A stretch of 38,734 bases of DNA, taken from positions 1 through 38,734 of the forward strand of contig NZ_MASU01000004.1 in assembly GCF_003202235.1 (NCBI RefSeq). The letters run 5' to 3'. A model generated the notes under the pieces. The model searched no databases. It saw nothing but the letters and a program-made list of their open reading frames with translations, and was not told where the DNA came from. Shown here piece by piece: positions 1-10,751 of the stretch (its first letter is position 1; each line of letters begins with the position of its first letter). Origin of the DNA: Prauserella flavalba. Its GTDB lineage: Bacteria; Actinomycetota; Actinomycetes; Mycobacteriales; Pseudonocardiaceae. The position numbers were made by a program, and so were the translations under genes.

Positions 1-83
1 CACACTGTTGGGTCCTGAGGCAGCACGGTGGTGTTGTTTCGGTGTGGTGTTTGAGAATTGTAGAGTGAGTGCGAGCATCTTTG
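1..83 (+). other. 3' part of the 16S-23S internal transcribed spacer
   Basis: This is the end of the spacer before 23S. It has no tRNA and ends in the upstream arm of the long stem that brackets 23S. The 16S gene itself lies outside the window. Confidence 0.8.

Positions 84-86
<3 letters not shown>
42..86 (+). other. Upstream arm of the pre-23S processing stem
   Basis: Bases 42-86 pair almost perfectly with 3204-3250. For example GTGTGGTGTTT pairs with AAACACCACAC, and TAGAGTGAGTGCG with CGCACTCACTCTA. The two arms form a stem of about 45 bp enclosing 23S, the usual RNase III cleavage substrate in rRNA maturation. A few mismatches and one small bulge are visible. Confidence 0.85.
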
Positions 87-3203
<3,117 letters not shown>

Positions 3204-3208
<5 letters not shown>

Positions 3209-3250
3209 AAAGGTGCTACGCACTCACTCTACGATTCTGAAACACCACAC
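3204..3250 (+). other. Downstream arm of the pre-23S processing stem
   Basis: Complement of 42-86; it contains GCACTCACTCTACGATTCT and AAACACCACAC. It lies between the mature 23S end and 5S. RNase III-type cleavage here is inferred from the pairing. Confidence 0.85.
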
Positions 3251-3286
3251 GCATGTGATATGTGGATAGTGATGGTTTCACCAGTG

Positions 3287-3405
3287 TTTCGGTGGTTATA
3301 GCGGTGGGGTCACGCCCGGTCCCATTCCGAACCCGGAAGCTAAGCCCACCAGCGCCGATGGTACTGCACCCGTGGGGGTGTGGGAGAGTAGGACACCGCC
3401 GAACT
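3287..3405 (+). rRNA. 5S ribosomal RNA
   Basis: About 118 bases, beginning TTTCGGTGGTTATAGCGGTG and ending GGACACCGCCGAAC. The two ends pair. The central CCCATTCCGAACCCGGAAG block is the conserved loop B/C region of bacterial 5S. It follows 23S by about 80 bp in the same orientation, as expected for the last gene of an rrn operon. Confidence 0.96.
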
Positions 3406-3418
3406 TAACGTGATAAAA

Positions 3419-3478
3419 GAAGCCCCAGAGGCAGGTTGGTCGAGGATTTCCTCCCACCTCCTCTGGGGTTTCTATATT
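3419..3478 (+). terminator. rrn operon terminator
   Basis: GC-rich hairpin just after 5S: AGCCCCAGAGG pairs with CCTCTGGGGTT, with a further pairing of GCAGG-like and CCACC-like segments inside. TTTCTATATTT follows. The position and the T-rich tail fit an intrinsic terminator for the rRNA operon. Confidence 0.8.
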
Positions 3479-3517
3479 TGATGGACTTCTGGTGAAGCAC
3501 GCTGACAAGGTGATCGG

Positions 3518-4378
3518 GTGGATGTCACCGTGCACACCGAAACCCAGGCATTCGCCGAGCTGGTCAGACCCTTCTACGCCGCTGATCCGGTACGACACAC
3601 GGCCGCGCTCACCGCTCTGCGCAGCGTAGAAGCGGGCGGCAAGGCCGGCGTCCTGGCCTCGATCACGGCCGACGCCCGAGTTGTCGGTGCGCTCGTCTGG
3701 GATCCGCCCTTTCCGGCCACGGTCAGTGGAGTTCCGGCGACCGCCGCCCGGCAGACCGCGGAAGCAGTCGCGGCAGTCGGCGCCACGTTCGGCAGCATTC
3801 GTGGTCCACGCCCTGAAGCCGAAGCATTCGCGCAAGCGTGGTCTGCAGCCACCGGCATGATCGCCGAGGAGTCGTCGAGCCAGTGGCTTTACGAGTTGGG
3901 GGACGTCCTCACGTCGCCGCAGGGAGTCGATGGTCGGTTCAGGCCTGCGACGGTCGGCGATGCCGAACGGATCGCCGAGTGGCGTCAAGCCTTCGCACAC
4001 GAGGCGGGAATGCGACTTCGGCGATCTGAGACCTCAGCTGCCGTCGCCGAGCTCATTGTCGACAGAACGACGTGCGGGCTGTGGTGTGTGGCGGATGAAC
4101 CCGTGGCCATGGCGACCGCCCGGGCTCCAGAATGCGGCATGTCGCGGATCAGCTACGTCTACACCCCGCCGGAGCTTCGAGGACGTGGCTACGCGTCCGC
4201 GGTGACCGCTGCCGTCTCGCAACTGGTACGTGCTGCCGGAGTCCGCCACATCGTGCTTTTCGCGGACCGCGCGAACCCGATCTCGAACCGGATCTATCAA
4301 CGGATGGGCTTCGAGAAGCAGGCGGAGCACCCGGAATACGTCTTCGCCGCGCCCGGCGCCCGTAGGCTGGAATCGTGA
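3518..4378 (+). CDS. GNAT family N-acetyltransferase
   Basis: A 286-residue protein of the Gcn5-related acetyltransferase superfamily, which transfers an acetyl group from acetyl-CoA to an amine. The acetyl-CoA binding motif A is visible as RGRGYA (221-226) after the strand ISYVYTPPEL. It is followed by the usual motif B region, NPISNRIYQRMGF. The first 140 residues are less conserved and may be a degenerate second GNAT lobe or a substrate-selecting extension. The start is GTG; an upstream ATG at 3481 reads directly into a stop. The stop overlaps the GTG of the next gene (GTGA), so the two are probably translationally coupled. The substrate is unknown. Confidence 0.85.
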   Translation: MDVTVHTETQAFAELVRPFYAADPVRHTAALTALRSVEAGGKAGVLASITADARVVGALVWDPPFPATVSGVPATAARQTAEAVAAVGATFGSIRGPRPEAEAFAQAWSAATGMIAEESSSQWLYELGDVLTSPQGVDGRFRPATVGDAERIAEWRQAFAHEAGMRLRRSETSAAVAELIVDRTTCGLWCVADEPVAMATARAPECGMSRISYVYTPPELRGRGYASAVTAAVSQLVRAAGVRHIVLFADRANPISNRIYQRMGFEKQAEHPEYVFAAPGARRLES

Positions 4379-5130
4379 GCACACCACGACTGCTGGTCAT
4401 TCAGCCCGACGTCACGGATCCGGCAGGCCCGCTCGGGGAGTGGCTGACCGAAGCCGGAGCAGAGCTGGACGTGCGACTCCAGCCGGAGGACTCGCTGCCA
4501 ACGAGCCTTGACGGTTATGACGGCCTGGTGTGTCTCGGTGGCGGGATGAACGCCGAGGAGGACGCGGAGTACCCCTGGCTGGCAGAGGTTCGTGGCCTTC
4601 TCGGCAAGGCAGCGGGCACCGGTGTTCCCACTCTGGCGGTGTGCCTGGGTGCGCAGCTCCTGGCGGTTGCGACGGGCGGCAAGGTGATCAGGGCCGCTGA
4701 CGGCCCGGAGGTCGGTCCGGCGCTGGTGGCGAAGAAGGACGCGGCATGGGTGGATCCGTTGTTCGCGGACCTGCCGCTGATGCAGGACGTGTGGCAGTTC
4801 CACACCGACATCATCGAGCGGCTACCGCCGGGTGCGGAGCTGCTGGCCTCAGCGCCGCGTTATCCCCACCAGGCGTACCGGCTGAACAGCTGTGCGTACG
4901 GTGTGCAGTTCCACATCGAGACGACGCCGGCCGTCGTCCGCCAGTGGGCGGCCGACGCTCCGGACGTAGCCGCAACCGCACGTGAGGGAACCTTCGACGA
5001 CGAGGCGCTGACCGAGGCTCACGCCGAAATCGCGGAGACGTGGCGCCCCTTCGCACACCGGTTCGTCCGCCTGGCCGCAGGCGATCTCCAACCAGTCGCC
5101 GACAAGCGTCGCACTCTCCCCCTCGCCTGA
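4375..5130 (+). CDS. Class I glutamine amidotransferase domain protein (GMP synthase-like)
   Basis: A 251-residue stand-alone class I GATase. The nucleophile elbow is LAVCLGAQLL with Cys90. The partner residues sit in GVQFHIE, giving His180 and Glu182, so the Cys-His-Glu triad is intact. The oxyanion-type glycine motif LGGGM is at about 54-58. There is no synthase domain, so the ammonia acceptor or gamma-glutamyl substrate is unknown; some relatives are gamma-glutamyl hydrolases. The GTG start overlaps the preceding acetyltransferase stop by four bases. It lies directly upstream of glnE, which gives a glutamine-related setting, although a functional link is only inferred. Confidence 0.88.
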   Translation: MSTPRLLVIQPDVTDPAGPLGEWLTEAGAELDVRLQPEDSLPTSLDGYDGLVCLGGGMNAEEDAEYPWLAEVRGLLGKAAGTGVPTLAVCLGAQLLAVATGGKVIRAADGPEVGPALVAKKDAAWVDPLFADLPLMQDVWQFHTDIIERLPPGAELLASAPRYPHQAYRLNSCAYGVQFHIETTPAVVRQWAADAPDVAATAREGTFDDEALTEAHAEIAETWRPFAHRFVRLAAGDLQPVADKRRTLPLA

Positions 5131-5141
5131 CCCGCCACAAG

Positions 5142-5192
5142 GGAGCAAGGGAGCTTTGCTCCCGCCAAACGAGAGCAAAGCTCCCTTGCTCC
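5142..5192. repeat. Hairpin repeat, copy 1 (before glnE)
   Basis: A perfect 20-bp inverted repeat: arm 5142-5161 reads GGAGCAAGGGAGCTTTGCTC, arm 5173-5192 is its exact complement, with an 11-base loop. It lies 12 bp after the amidotransferase stop and has no T-run. A related copy lies just after glnE. It could be a bidirectional terminator or a dispersed palindromic repeat. Confidence 0.85.
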
Positions 5193-5247
5193 TGCTTGGT
5201 GGCTGTCGCGAGGTGTCCGTTCGCGGATACGGCTACGGTGAGGACCG

Positions 5248-8220
5248 ATGGTAGAGAGCGTTCGGCCGCGCGCGTCCGCGGCGAGGTTCGGCTTCACCGA
5301 CGACCGCGCCGAAGAGCACCTTCGCGCCGCAGGCTGGTGGAACGACACGGGACCTGCCGAGGCAGTGCAGCACGTCCTCGCGGCGTTCTCCCGCGCCCCT
5401 GATCCCGATCTTGCGCTACGTGCGGTCGACCGGCTTCGCGAAGCCGCTCAGGAAGGCTGGCCCGAGCTCGCCGACGCCATCCGCGACGACGCGACGCTGC
5501 GCGGGCGCCTCCTGGCCGTGCTGGGTACGTCGACGGCCGTCGCTGACTTCCTCGTGGGCGCGCCCGGCGAGTGGCGCCGCCTCACCGCCACGGCCCGCAC
5601 CCCGGTCGCCGACTACAGCAACGTACTCCTCGCGGCAGTCCAATCCGGCGACCAGGTGCTCACCGGCCGGGACGCGGAGCAGGCCCTGCGCAAGGCCTAC
5701 CGCGGCCTGCTCATGGAGATCGCTGCCGTTGACGTCGGTCATCTCGTCGAACCCGGAATCGACCGGCCCTCGTTCGCCGAGATCACCAGCGCACTCACCG
5801 AACTCGCCGACGCGTCCCTGCGCGCGGGCCTCGTCGTCGCAGGCCAGGAGGTCGCGTCCTCGGCCGACGCGGTCCTTGCCGTCATCGCGATGGGCAAATG
5901 CGGCGGTCGGGAACTCAACTACGTCAGCGACGTCGACGTCGTGTTCGTCGGCGAGGGCGACCTGCAGGTCGCGACTCGCCTGGCCACCACGATGATGCGC
6001 GTCGTCGGCCATGCCTGCTTCGAGGTCGACGCCGCCCTACGTCCCGAGGGCAAGGCCGGCGCCCTCGTCCGAACCCTCGAGGGACACGAGGCTTACTACA
6101 AGAAGTGGGCACGCACCTGGGAGTTCCAGGCCCTGCTCAAGGCACGTCCCGCCGCCGGTGACGCCGAGCTGGGCCGTCGCTATGCCGAGCTGGTCGCGCC
6201 GATGGTGTGGTCGGCGGCGGAACGGGAAAACTTCGTCACGGACGTCCAGCAGATGCGCCGCCGTGTCGAGCGGCATGTTCCCTCCGAGATCGTCGATCGC
6301 GAGCTGAAGCTCGGCATCGGCGGACTGCGCGACGTCGAGTTCGCCGTCCAGCTGCTGCAACTGGTGCATGGCCGCGCGGACGCGGAACTGCGGTCGGCCT
6401 CCACGATGGAGGCGCTGGAAGCGCTCGGCGCCGGAGGCTACGTCGGCCGCGCCGACGCGGCCGAGATGCGAGCCTCCTACGAGTTCCTGCGCACAATGGA
6501 GCACCGGCTGCAGCTGCGGGCCCTCCGCCGCACGCACCTCTTCCCCGAGTACGAGGACACCGCGCAGCTGCGCTGGCTGGCGCGGGCGAGCGGTGTCGCG
6601 CCGAGGCGGGACAGGTCGGAGAGCGACATCCTCGTCGCCGAGTTCCGCAGGCACGCACAGCGCATCCGCCGACTGCACGAGAAGCTGTTCTACCGGCCGC
6701 TGCTGGACGCCGTCGCTCGCGTCCCCACCGCGGCGCTCCGGCTGACGACCTCGCAAGCCGAGAGCCGCCTCGCCGCGCTCGGCTACGCGGCACCGGACGG
6801 CGCATTGCGGCACATCCAGGCGTTGACGTCGGGCGTCTCGCGGCGTGCCGCGATCCAACAGACCCTGCTGCCGGTGCTGCTCGACCTGCTCGCCGACACC
6901 ACAGACCCCGACGGGGGCCTCCTCGCCTACCGCCGTGTCTCGGAGGCGCTCGCGGACACCCCGTGGTACCTCCGCGTGCTGCGGGACGAGGCCGCGGTGG
7001 TCGAGCACCTGGCGTTTCTGCTGGGAACATCCCGGCTCGTGCCGGACCTGCTCGTGCGCGCGCCCGAGGTCCTGCAGTTGCTGGGGGAGCCCGAACGGTT
7101 GGCCGGCCGCTCACCGCTGGAGGTGGCGGGTTCGTTGCGCGCCGCGGCACGCAGGCAGCCCGGGCTCAAGGCCGCCGTCGCCGCTGCCCGATCGCTGCGC
7201 AGGCACGAACTGTTGCGGATCGCGTGTGCCGACCTGCTCGGCCTGCTCGACGTGCCCGCCGTCTGCGCGGCGCTGTCCTCGGTGTGGGGAGCGGTGCTGC
7301 AGAGTGCACTGGCCGCGGCGATTCGTCAGCGAGCCGCCGAGGTCGGTGGTGAGCCCGCGAAGATCGCCGTGATCGGGATGGGGCGGCTTGGCGGGCAGGA
7401 ACTCGGGTACGGATCCGACGCCGACGTGCTGTTCGTCTGCGACACGAACAACGGGGCGAGCGATGCCGACGCACTGAAGTTCGCGACGTCCGTGGCCGAG
7501 ACGGTCCGCCAGGTGCTCGGTGCGCCAACCCAGGACCCGGCGCTGGAGGTGGATGCCAACCTTCGCCCGGAGGGCCGCAGCGGCCCGCTTGTGCGGACGC
7601 TCGACTCGTATCGCGCCTACTACGCGAGGTGGGGCGAGGTCTGGGAGGCGCAGGCCCTGCTGCGGGCTCGCTTTGTCGCGGGCGACGAGGGCCTCGGAGA
7701 GCAGTTCATCGCAGACATCGACCCGGTGCGTTATCCGAAAGGCGGGCTGGACGCCACGAAGGTGCGCGAGGTGCGCAGGATCAAGGCGAGAGTGGACACG
7801 GAACGGATGCCGAGGGGCGCCGACCCGACCACGCACGCCAAGCTCGGCCGAGGTGGGCTGGCGGACGTCGAGTGGACGGTGCAGCTGATGCAGCTGCGGC
7901 ACGCTCACGAAGTGGACGCCCTGCGCACGCCGTCGACGCCCGCCGCGTTGCAGGCGATGGCCGACGCCGGGCTGGCCGATGCCGAGGACATCGGCTCGCT
8001 GCTCGACTCGTGGCTGCTGGCGACGCGGGCCCGCAACGTCGCGATGCTGGTCCGGGGCAAAGCCGTCGACCAGCTGCCGACATCGGGCCGGGAACTCGCG
8101 GCCGTGGCGAGGGTCTTCGGCTACGCCGCCGACGACGACCCCGGTGAGTTCCTCGACGCGTACCGGCGGACGACCCGCCGCGCCCACGCCGTCGTCGAGC
8201 GCCTCTTCTACGAGAGCTGA
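5248..8220 (+). CDS. glnE: Bifunctional glutamine synthetase adenylyltransferase / adenylyl-removing enzyme
   Basis: A 990-residue GlnE, close to the usual length. It adds and removes AMP on a tyrosine of glutamine synthetase, controlling nitrogen assimilation in the cytoplasm. Two nucleotidyltransferase domains are visible. The N-terminal one (about 212-240) has GKCGGRELNYVSDVDVVF, and the C-terminal one (about 708-735) has GRLGGQELGYGSDADVLF. Both keep the G-G-x-E-L-x-Y-x-S-D-x-D signature with the catalytic aspartates. Each is followed by a GlnD-type regulatory helical segment (LGIGGLRDVEF, LGRGGLADVEW). In the family the N-terminal half deadenylylates and the C-terminal half adenylylates. 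The start is ATG. Hairpin repeats occupy the gaps on both sides, so it is probably its own transcription unit. Confidence 0.97.
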   Translation: MVESVRPRASAARFGFTDDRAEEHLRAAGWWNDTGPAEAVQHVLAAFSRAPDPDLALRAVDRLREAAQEGWPELADAIRDDATLRGRLLAVLGTSTAVADFLVGAPGEWRRLTATARTPVADYSNVLLAAVQSGDQVLTGRDAEQALRKAYRGLLMEIAAVDVGHLVEPGIDRPSFAEITSALTELADASLRAGLVVAGQEVASSADAVLAVIAMGKCGGRELNYVSDVDVVFVGEGDLQVATRLATTMMRVVGHACFEVDAALRPEGKAGALVRTLEGHEAYYKKWARTWEFQALLKARPAAGDAELGRRYAELVAPMVWSAAERENFVTDVQQMRRRVERHVPSEIVDRELKLGIGGLRDVEFAVQLLQLVHGRADAELRSASTMEALEALGAGGYVGRADAAEMRASYEFLRTMEHRLQLRALRRTHLFPEYEDTAQLRWLARASGVAPRRDRSESDILVAEFRRHAQRIRRLHEKLFYRPLLDAVARVPTAALRLTTSQAESRLAALGYAAPDGALRHIQALTSGVSRRAAIQQTLLPVLLDLLADTTDPDGGLLAYRRVSEALADTPWYLRVLRDEAAVVEHLAFLLGTSRLVPDLLVRAPEVLQLLGEPERLAGRSPLEVAGSLRAAARRQPGLKAAVAAARSLRRHELLRIACADLLGLLDVPAVCAALSSVWGAVLQSALAAAIRQRAAEVGGEPAKIAVIGMGRLGGQELGYGSDADVLFVCDTNNGASDADALKFATSVAETVRQVLGAPTQDPALEVDANLRPEGRSGPLVRTLDSYRAYYARWGEVWEAQALLRARFVAGDEGLGEQFIADIDPVRYPKGGLDATKVREVRRIKARVDTERMPRGADPTTHAKLGRGGLADVEWTVQLMQLRHAHEVDALRTPSTPAALQAMADAGLADAEDIGSLLDSWLLATRARNVAMLVRGKAVDQLPTSGRELAAVARVFGYAADDDPGEFLDAYRRTTRRAHAVVERLFYES

Positions 8221-8264
8221 CCCCTCGCCACGCGAACGGAGCCCTCCCCGCCTCGCCCAGCAGG

Positions 8265-8313
8265 GAGCAAGGGAGCTTTGCTCCCGCCAGGCGAGAGCAA
8301 AAGTCCCTTGCTC
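8265..8313. repeat. Hairpin repeat, copy 2 (after glnE)
   Basis: Arm 8265-8283, GAGCAAGGGAGCTTTGCTC, pairs with 8295-8313 with two central mismatches. Its arms and its loop (CCGCCAGGCGA versus CCGCCAAACGA) closely match the hairpin at 5142-5192. It lies 44 bp after the glnE stop. A terminator role is possible. Confidence 0.85.
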
Positions 8314-8356
8314 ACCTTGGCGGGACGTCGCGGGCCGGGAAATCTAGGGTGAGGCT

Positions 8357-8785
8357 GTGACTGAGCGCGAACCCTTCCGGGTCCAGATCAAGGTGAGGCA
8401 GTACGAGCTCGACAGTTTGGGCCACGTCAACCACGCCGTCTACCACCAGTACGCCGAAGTCGCCCGGACCTCGCTCGCCGAGGCCGCCGGAGCGACCAAG
8501 GGCGGACTGGAGGAGGCACGGCTAGCCACCGTCATGCTGGAGTCCCACATCAGTTTCCGTCGCGAACTTCGCTACGGCGAGGTCGTCGACGTTACCTGCG
8601 AGACCAAGTTCGGCGAAGGCAAGACGTTCCGGATGGACTCCAACATCTACAAGGCCGACGGCACGTTGTCCGCCGAGCTCACCTGCACGCTCGGCCTCAT
8701 GGACCTCGACCGACGCAAGCTCGTCGCCGAACCACGTAAGCGCTTCGAAGAGGCCGGCGTCGACCTGAGCATCTTCGGCGGCTGA
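8357..8785 (+). CDS. Acyl-CoA thioesterase, hotdog fold (4HBT/YbgC-like)
   Basis: A 142-residue single hotdog-domain protein that probably hydrolyses acyl-CoA thioesters in the cytosol. The N-terminal signature RQYELDSLGHVNHAVYHQY contains the catalytic-type Asp19 and the GHVN helix cap (22-25) of the 4-hydroxybenzoyl-CoA thioesterase family. The length is normal for the family. The GTG start is the only sensible one after the hairpin repeat. A strong hairpin follows the stop, so this is probably the last gene of the core segment before the restriction-modification island. The acyl substrate cannot be read from the sequence. Confidence 0.88.
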   Translation: MTEREPFRVQIKVRQYELDSLGHVNHAVYHQYAEVARTSLAEAAGATKGGLEEARLATVMLESHISFRRELRYGEVVDVTCETKFGEGKTFRMDSNIYKADGTLSAELTCTLGLMDLDRRKLVAEPRKRFEEAGVDLSIFGG

Positions 8786-8791
8786 ACCGCG

Positions 8792-8850
8792 CACAAAGAA
8801 ACGCCGACGGCGAGGGTGTTTTCCACTCCCCGCCGCCGGCGTGGCTTTGT
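8792..8850 (+). terminator. Probable intrinsic terminator after the thioesterase gene
   Basis: A long hairpin. ACAAAG pairs with CTTTGT at the base, and ACGCCGACGGCGAGGG pairs with the CCCCGCCGCCGGCGT segment. The loop is TGTTTTCCACT. It is only 7 bp after the stop codon. Confidence 0.75.
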
Positions 8851-9263
8851 ACCGCTACCGCAAGATCACACGTCGTAGTTGTGTGCAGCCGCCGCGCTGA
8901 CCTGTGCCTTTGCGATTGCACCCCGTTTGACCTGGTGGTTTGTGGTTGTTGCCGGTCGTTGTCGGTGGTCATTCTTCGACGTATGACGGCCTGTAGACGG
9001 CCTGGGGTTGCAGGGTGCGCCGGATACCCAGTGTGACACTGGCACGGATCCGACTGGGCACCACCGCTGGCGCTCGTCCCGGCTGAAGCGCGTCGCGATC
9101 GAGCTTACGCATCTTCTGCTCGCCACCAGCCGCGTCGACCGGTTCCATCGCACCCAGGGAACCACCGTACCGCCCGCGATCACGTCACGCGCCAAACCGC
9201 CGCCAGTACGACCCGAAGCGGTCTGGATCGCGTTCATGCGCCGGTTGACCCTGCTGGCCAGCA
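8851..9263. other. Ambiguous segment between the core terminator and hsdM
   Basis: No tRNA, repeat or recognised gene is visible. The segment holds the 59-codon frame described separately and a 132-codon minus frame (9264-8866). The latter starts within the hsdM stop (TGATG) and is Arg/Ser/Trp-rich. Its last 25 residues (ending AAAAHNYDV) look more natural than the rest and could be the tail of a gene truncated when the island inserted. Confidence 0.4.
8969..9148 (-). CDS. Possible 59-residue protein downstream of hsdM
   Basis: A short frame just under 60 codons. It starts MEPVDAAGGEQKMRKL and ends QAVYRPSYVEE. The composition is soluble and charged, and it looks more protein-like than the competing frames. 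The start is ATG at 9148 with only a weak upstream GG-rich segment. A different, longer frame (9264-8866) is joined to the hsdM stop by TGATG. Only one of the two, if either, is likely to be real. No family is recognised. It would be the fourth gene of the hsd operon. Confidence 0.3.
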   Translation of the reverse strand: MEPVDAAGGEQKMRKLDRDALQPGRAPAVVPSRIRASVTLGIRRTLQPQAVYRPSYVEE

Positions 9264-10751
9264 TCAGTCCTGCATCGCGCCAGACGACGGCTCGAGGGCT
9301 ACCGCGACGGCCTCCAGTTCGACGAGCGCAGCAGTAAGGTCCTCGATGATCTCGCGGGCGATGAGATGAGGTGCTGGGAGGTTATCCGTGTCTTCGAGCG
9401 ACTCGTCGCGGAGCCACGTGATGTCCAGGTTGACCTTGTCCCGCGCGATGAGTTCGTCGTAGGTGAATGACTTGAACCGTTCGGATTCGACCCTCTCTGA
9501 ACGTGGCCGTCCGGGGCCATAGCACTCGACGAAGTCGTCCAGGTGCTGGCGACGAAGTGGGTTCTGTTTGAGGGTGAAGTGTTGGTTGGTGCGCAGGTCG
9601 TAGACCCAGAGCCTGTCGGTCCAGGGGTGCTCGGCTGCGGGCTTCTTGTCGAAGAACAGCACGTTAGCCTTCACCCCCTGCGCGTAGAAGATGCCAGTAG
9701 GCAGACGCAGCATGGTGTGCAGGTCGAAGTCACCGAGCAGCTTGCGCCGCAGAATCTCGCCGGCGCCGCCCTCAAAGAGAACGTTGTCAGGGAGTACGAC
9801 GGCTGCCCGGCCGTTGATGTCCAGGATCGTGGCGATGTGCTGGAGGAAGTTGAGCTGCTTGTTCGACGTGGTGACGACGAAGTCCTGGCGCTCGATCTCG
9901 CGGTCCTCGCGCACTTCGGTCCCATCGGCTCCGATCATCATCAAGGATGATTTCCGGCCGAAGGGTGGGTTGGACAGGACGACCGACCATCGCTGGCCGG
10001 GATCGGCGATCAGCGCGTCACGTACCTCGATCAACGAGTCGCCGGCCGGGTTGCCGATCCCGTGGAGGATCAGGTTCATTGCGGCGAGTCGGGCTGTGCC
10101 ATCGACCAGCTCGTAGCCGTAGGCGAAGTCGTGCTGCAGGTGGTTCTTCTCGGTACGTGTCATCGACTCCGAACCGCGGGAGGCGTACTCGTGTGCGGCG
10201 AGTAGAAAGCCGCCCGTTCCTGCAGCGGGGTCGACCACAGTGTCCTTTACCGTCGGCTGGACACAGTCGACCATCGCCTGGATGACGGCGCGCGGCGTGA
10301 AGTACTGGCCTGCGCCGGACTTGATGTCCTCGGCGCCCTTGGACAGGAGCGCCTCGTAGGCGTCGCCCTTGATGTCGGTGCCTGTGGCCGACCAGTTTTC
10401 TTTGTCGATGAGGTCGACGATGAGCCGCTTCAGCTTCGCAGGGTCCTGGATCCGGTTCTGCGCCTTGCGGAAGATGGTGCCGAGTACACCCGGTCGTTTC
10501 CCGAGTTCTTCGAGGATGTGCCGGTACTGCGTCTCCAGTGCGTCGCCCTTGGCGTCCAGTAGTGTCTGCCAGGAGTACTCCGGCGGGACGATCTGCTGCG
10601 GGTTGAGCTTCCGGGTGGCGCGCTCGTGCGCCATCTTGAGGAACAGCAGATAGGTGAGCTGCTCGGTGTACTCGATCGTGCCAACACCGTCGTCGCGCAG
10701 CACGTTGCAATACGACCACAGTTTGTCGACCAAGCGACGCGCGTCAGACAC
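9264..10751 (-). CDS. hsdM: Type I restriction-modification system DNA methyltransferase (N6-adenine), HsdM
   Basis: The modification subunit, which methylates adenine using SAM in complex with HsdS. From the chosen start, the N-terminal HsdM helical domain (about 1-130) is followed by the methylase core. SAM motif I is DPAAGTGG (174-181) and catalytic motif IV is NPPF (261-264). I chose the GTG at 10751. It overlaps the hsdS stop by 8 bp and is preceded at 7 bases by GAGGAG. An in-frame ATG at 10769 would add six residues (ending just before SDARRLVDKLW) but would place that ribosome site inside the coding region. It is the last clearly supported gene of the hsdR-hsdS-hsdM operon. Confidence 0.94.
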   Translation of the reverse strand: MSDARRLVDKLWSYCNVLRDDGVGTIEYTEQLTYLLFLKMAHERATRKLNPQQIVPPEYSWQTLLDAKGDALETQYRHILEELGKRPGVLGTIFRKAQNRIQDPAKLKRLIVDLIDKENWSATGTDIKGDAYEALLSKGAEDIKSGAGQYFTPRAVIQAMVDCVQPTVKDTVVDPAAGTGGFLLAAHEYASRGSESMTRTEKNHLQHDFAYGYELVDGTARLAAMNLILHGIGNPAGDSLIEVRDALIADPGQRWSVVLSNPPFGRKSSLMMIGADGTEVREDREIERQDFVVTTSNKQLNFLQHIATILDINGRAAVVLPDNVLFEGGAGEILRRKLLGDFDLHTMLRLPTGIFYAQGVKANVLFFDKKPAAEHPWTDRLWVYDLRTNQHFTLKQNPLRRQHLDDFVECYGPGRPRSERVESERFKSFTYDELIARDKVNLDITWLRDESLEDTDNLPAPHLIAREIIEDLTAALVELEAVAVALEPSSGAMQD

